NCBI GenBank assembly: GCA_031396505.1 | Contig: JANNKX010000181.1 | Coordinates: 1 to 6,663 of the forward strand | Direction of reading: 5' to 3' | DNA length: 6,663 bases | DNA from: JAAFHS01 sp031396505 | GTDB taxonomy: Bacteria; Pseudomonadota; Alphaproteobacteria; Rhodobacterales; Rhodobacteraceae | Shown: positions 5,572-6,663 of the stretch, piece by piece | Numbering within the stretch: position 1 is the first letter of the stretch | Layout: every line of letters starts with the position of its first letter | Position numbers and translations under genes: made by a program | Notes under the pieces: model-generated | The model's input: only the letters and a program-made list of their open reading frames with translations | Told to the model about the DNA's origin: nothing | Database searches by the model: none

Positions 5572-6663
5572 ATGGGTTATCTCATCGCAGCGATTTTCGC
5601 GTATTTCCGCGCGAAGCCTGCTACACACATCTTCTTGGCCTGCATTTTTGTGGCTCTTGGTGTGTGGCTTTACACCCTGTCCATCAAGATCGAACAAGAC
5701 AAGGCCGCAGCCCTTGCTGCCCCGATGCCCGCCGCCGTATCGCTGAATGTCTTCGGGGATGATGACATTCATTTGTCGAATGAAGTCAACGTGATTGGGC
5801 AGATCAATCCGGCCTACAATTATGAACTGACACAAGAGCGCAAGGGCACCGACACCGTGCGTTACATGTATGTGCTGTTTGGCCCCGACGATGCCGCCGA
5901 TACCAAGGTTGCCCGCGCGGCAGTGATCCTGACCGAAGCGCAGCTTGATCCCTTCACCGCACTCATGGCGTCGAATTTCGTTGATTTTACCGACATGGGC
6001 CCGGTGTTTTCAGTGAACGGCGCAGCAACCAGATCGCCCGATCTGCAATCCATGGCGATTGATGCGATGACAAAAGAAGGGCTGACACGGGCACCCGATT
6101 TCGTCTGGATCGATCCGTGGATTGACGGGCGCGCCGTGGCCCTCGCCCCGAACGATCTGGATGTGATGGTGGTCTCCGGTGTGATCGCCTCGCCAGCGAT
6201 AGTGTCCCTGCTCCTCGCGTTTTTCGGGTTTTCCCGCAGCCGGCGTCAGATGGCCGCCGATGCGCAAATGGCCGCGTCTCCGATCCCCGCAGTCCTGATG
6301 GGCACATCACGCCCGACCCCTGCGATGCCCTTCGCGCAGATGGGCGCTTATGCCACCGTCGCAGCACGCGCGCCCATGTCGCGGGGCAAGAAGATCCGCC
6401 TTGGCATCGTTGGCACCGTCATCCTGCTGATCGTGACCAAACAGTTCTGGGTCTTTGCACTGCTGCCGATTGCCGCCGTGCTGTTCATGAACCGTGATAT
6501 GCGCAAGATCGGCACGTTGACCTATGAATTGATCCAATCCGTCATCGACAAGACCGCCGATCCAGTTCGCCCTGCTGTGCCAGCCCCCGTACCGCCAGCC
6601 CCCGCCATGCCTGTTCTTGCAGCGCAGCCTGCCCCGAAACCGGTGCCCAAGCCCCTGCCCCCC
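5572..6663 (+). CDS. Uncharacterised multi-pass membrane protein, 3' end outside window
   Basis: An ATG at 5572, preceded by GGGGGA with 6-nt spacing, opens a frame with no stop for 364 codons to the right edge. Codon use matches the neighbouring alphaproteobacterial genes. Segments seen: a short N-terminus with R13 and K15, a membrane helix (about 19-38), a roughly 160-residue non-membrane domain (39-200, with FGDDDIHLSNEVNVIGQINP and RYMYVLFGPDD), a second helix (201-220), a basic loop (SRSRRQ, then Ala/Met/Pro-rich), a hydrophobic block (277-306) that could be one long helix or a hairpin, and a Pro/Ala-rich tail (about 329-364). By the positive-inside rule the N-terminus is cytoplasmic and the 160-residue domain periplasmic. 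No family is recognised. The tail looks like a linker to a domain beyond the window. The 131-bp gap after the bdhA operon suggests separate transcription. Confidence 0.75.
   Translation, partial: MGYLIAAIFAYFRAKPATHIFLACIFVALGVWLYTLSIKIEQDKAAALAAPMPAAVSLNVFGDDDIHLSNEVNVIGQINPAYNYELTQERKGTDTVRYMYVLFGPDDAADTKVARAAVILTEAQLDPFTALMASNFVDFTDMGPVFSVNGAATRSPDLQSMAIDAMTKEGLTRAPDFVWIDPWIDGRAVALAPNDLDVMVVSGVIASPAIVSLLLAFFGFSRSRRQMAADAQMAASPIPAVLMGTSRPTPAMPFAQMGAYATVAARAPMSRGKKIRLGIVGTVILLIVTKQFWVFALLPIAAVLFMNRDMRKIGTLTYELIQSVIDKTADPVRPAVPAPVPPAPAMPVLAAQPAPKPVPKPLPP

Noticed and set aside
1..6663. tRNA, rRNA, CRISPR array or transposon ends
   Set aside because: No cloverleaf-like segment, regularly spaced repeats, transposase or integrase frame, or paired terminal repeats were found on either strand.

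Overview
The window appears to join two DNAs of different origin. Bases 1 to about 815 look actinobacterial: codons almost always end in G or C, and a Wzz-type polysaccharide chain-length protein begins there. From about 825 to the end the DNA looks alphaproteobacterial, most likely Rhodobacteraceae (Roseobacter group). The grounds are more relaxed codon use and a bdhA-patatin gene pair. The organism calls rest on codon style and gene content, not on a database search. Two genes on opposite strands are cut off at the same point near 815-825, so an assembly or library chimera is more likely than natural transfer.

Layout. 2-190: C-terminal end of an unrecognised gene (+). 198 to about 820: N-terminal half of a Wzz-like membrane protein (+), broken at the junction; its frame closes by chance at 854. 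820-897: first 26 codons of a secreted-protein gene (-), missed by simple ORF calling because its body is lost. 898-1068: divergent intergenic region with a perfect 7-bp inverted repeat. 1069-1776: peroxiredoxin-like CxxC protein (+, TTG start). 1737-2624: LysR-type regulator (-), whose 3' end overlaps the peroxiredoxin gene by 40 bp. 2625-3054: 430-bp divergent intergenic region with a candidate operator. 3055-5440: three-gene operon (+) of D-3-hydroxybutyrate dehydrogenase (bdhA), a patatin-like phospholipase, and a small exported SnoaL/NTF2-fold protein. 5572-6663: a multi-pass membrane protein (+) of no recognised family that runs off the right edge.

How the genes fit together. BdhA oxidises D-3-hydroxybutyrate to acetoacetate, a step in the breakdown of polyhydroxybutyrate or ketone bodies. 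The patatin is a probable lipid acyl hydrolase, 11 bp downstream, and the third gene overlaps the patatin stop codon, so the three are probably made together. The divergent LysR gene is the natural candidate regulator. No mobile element, RNA gene or CRISPR array was seen, and nothing in the window amounts to a clearly new system. The least described items are the exported third gene of the operon, the terminal membrane protein and the inverted repeats.
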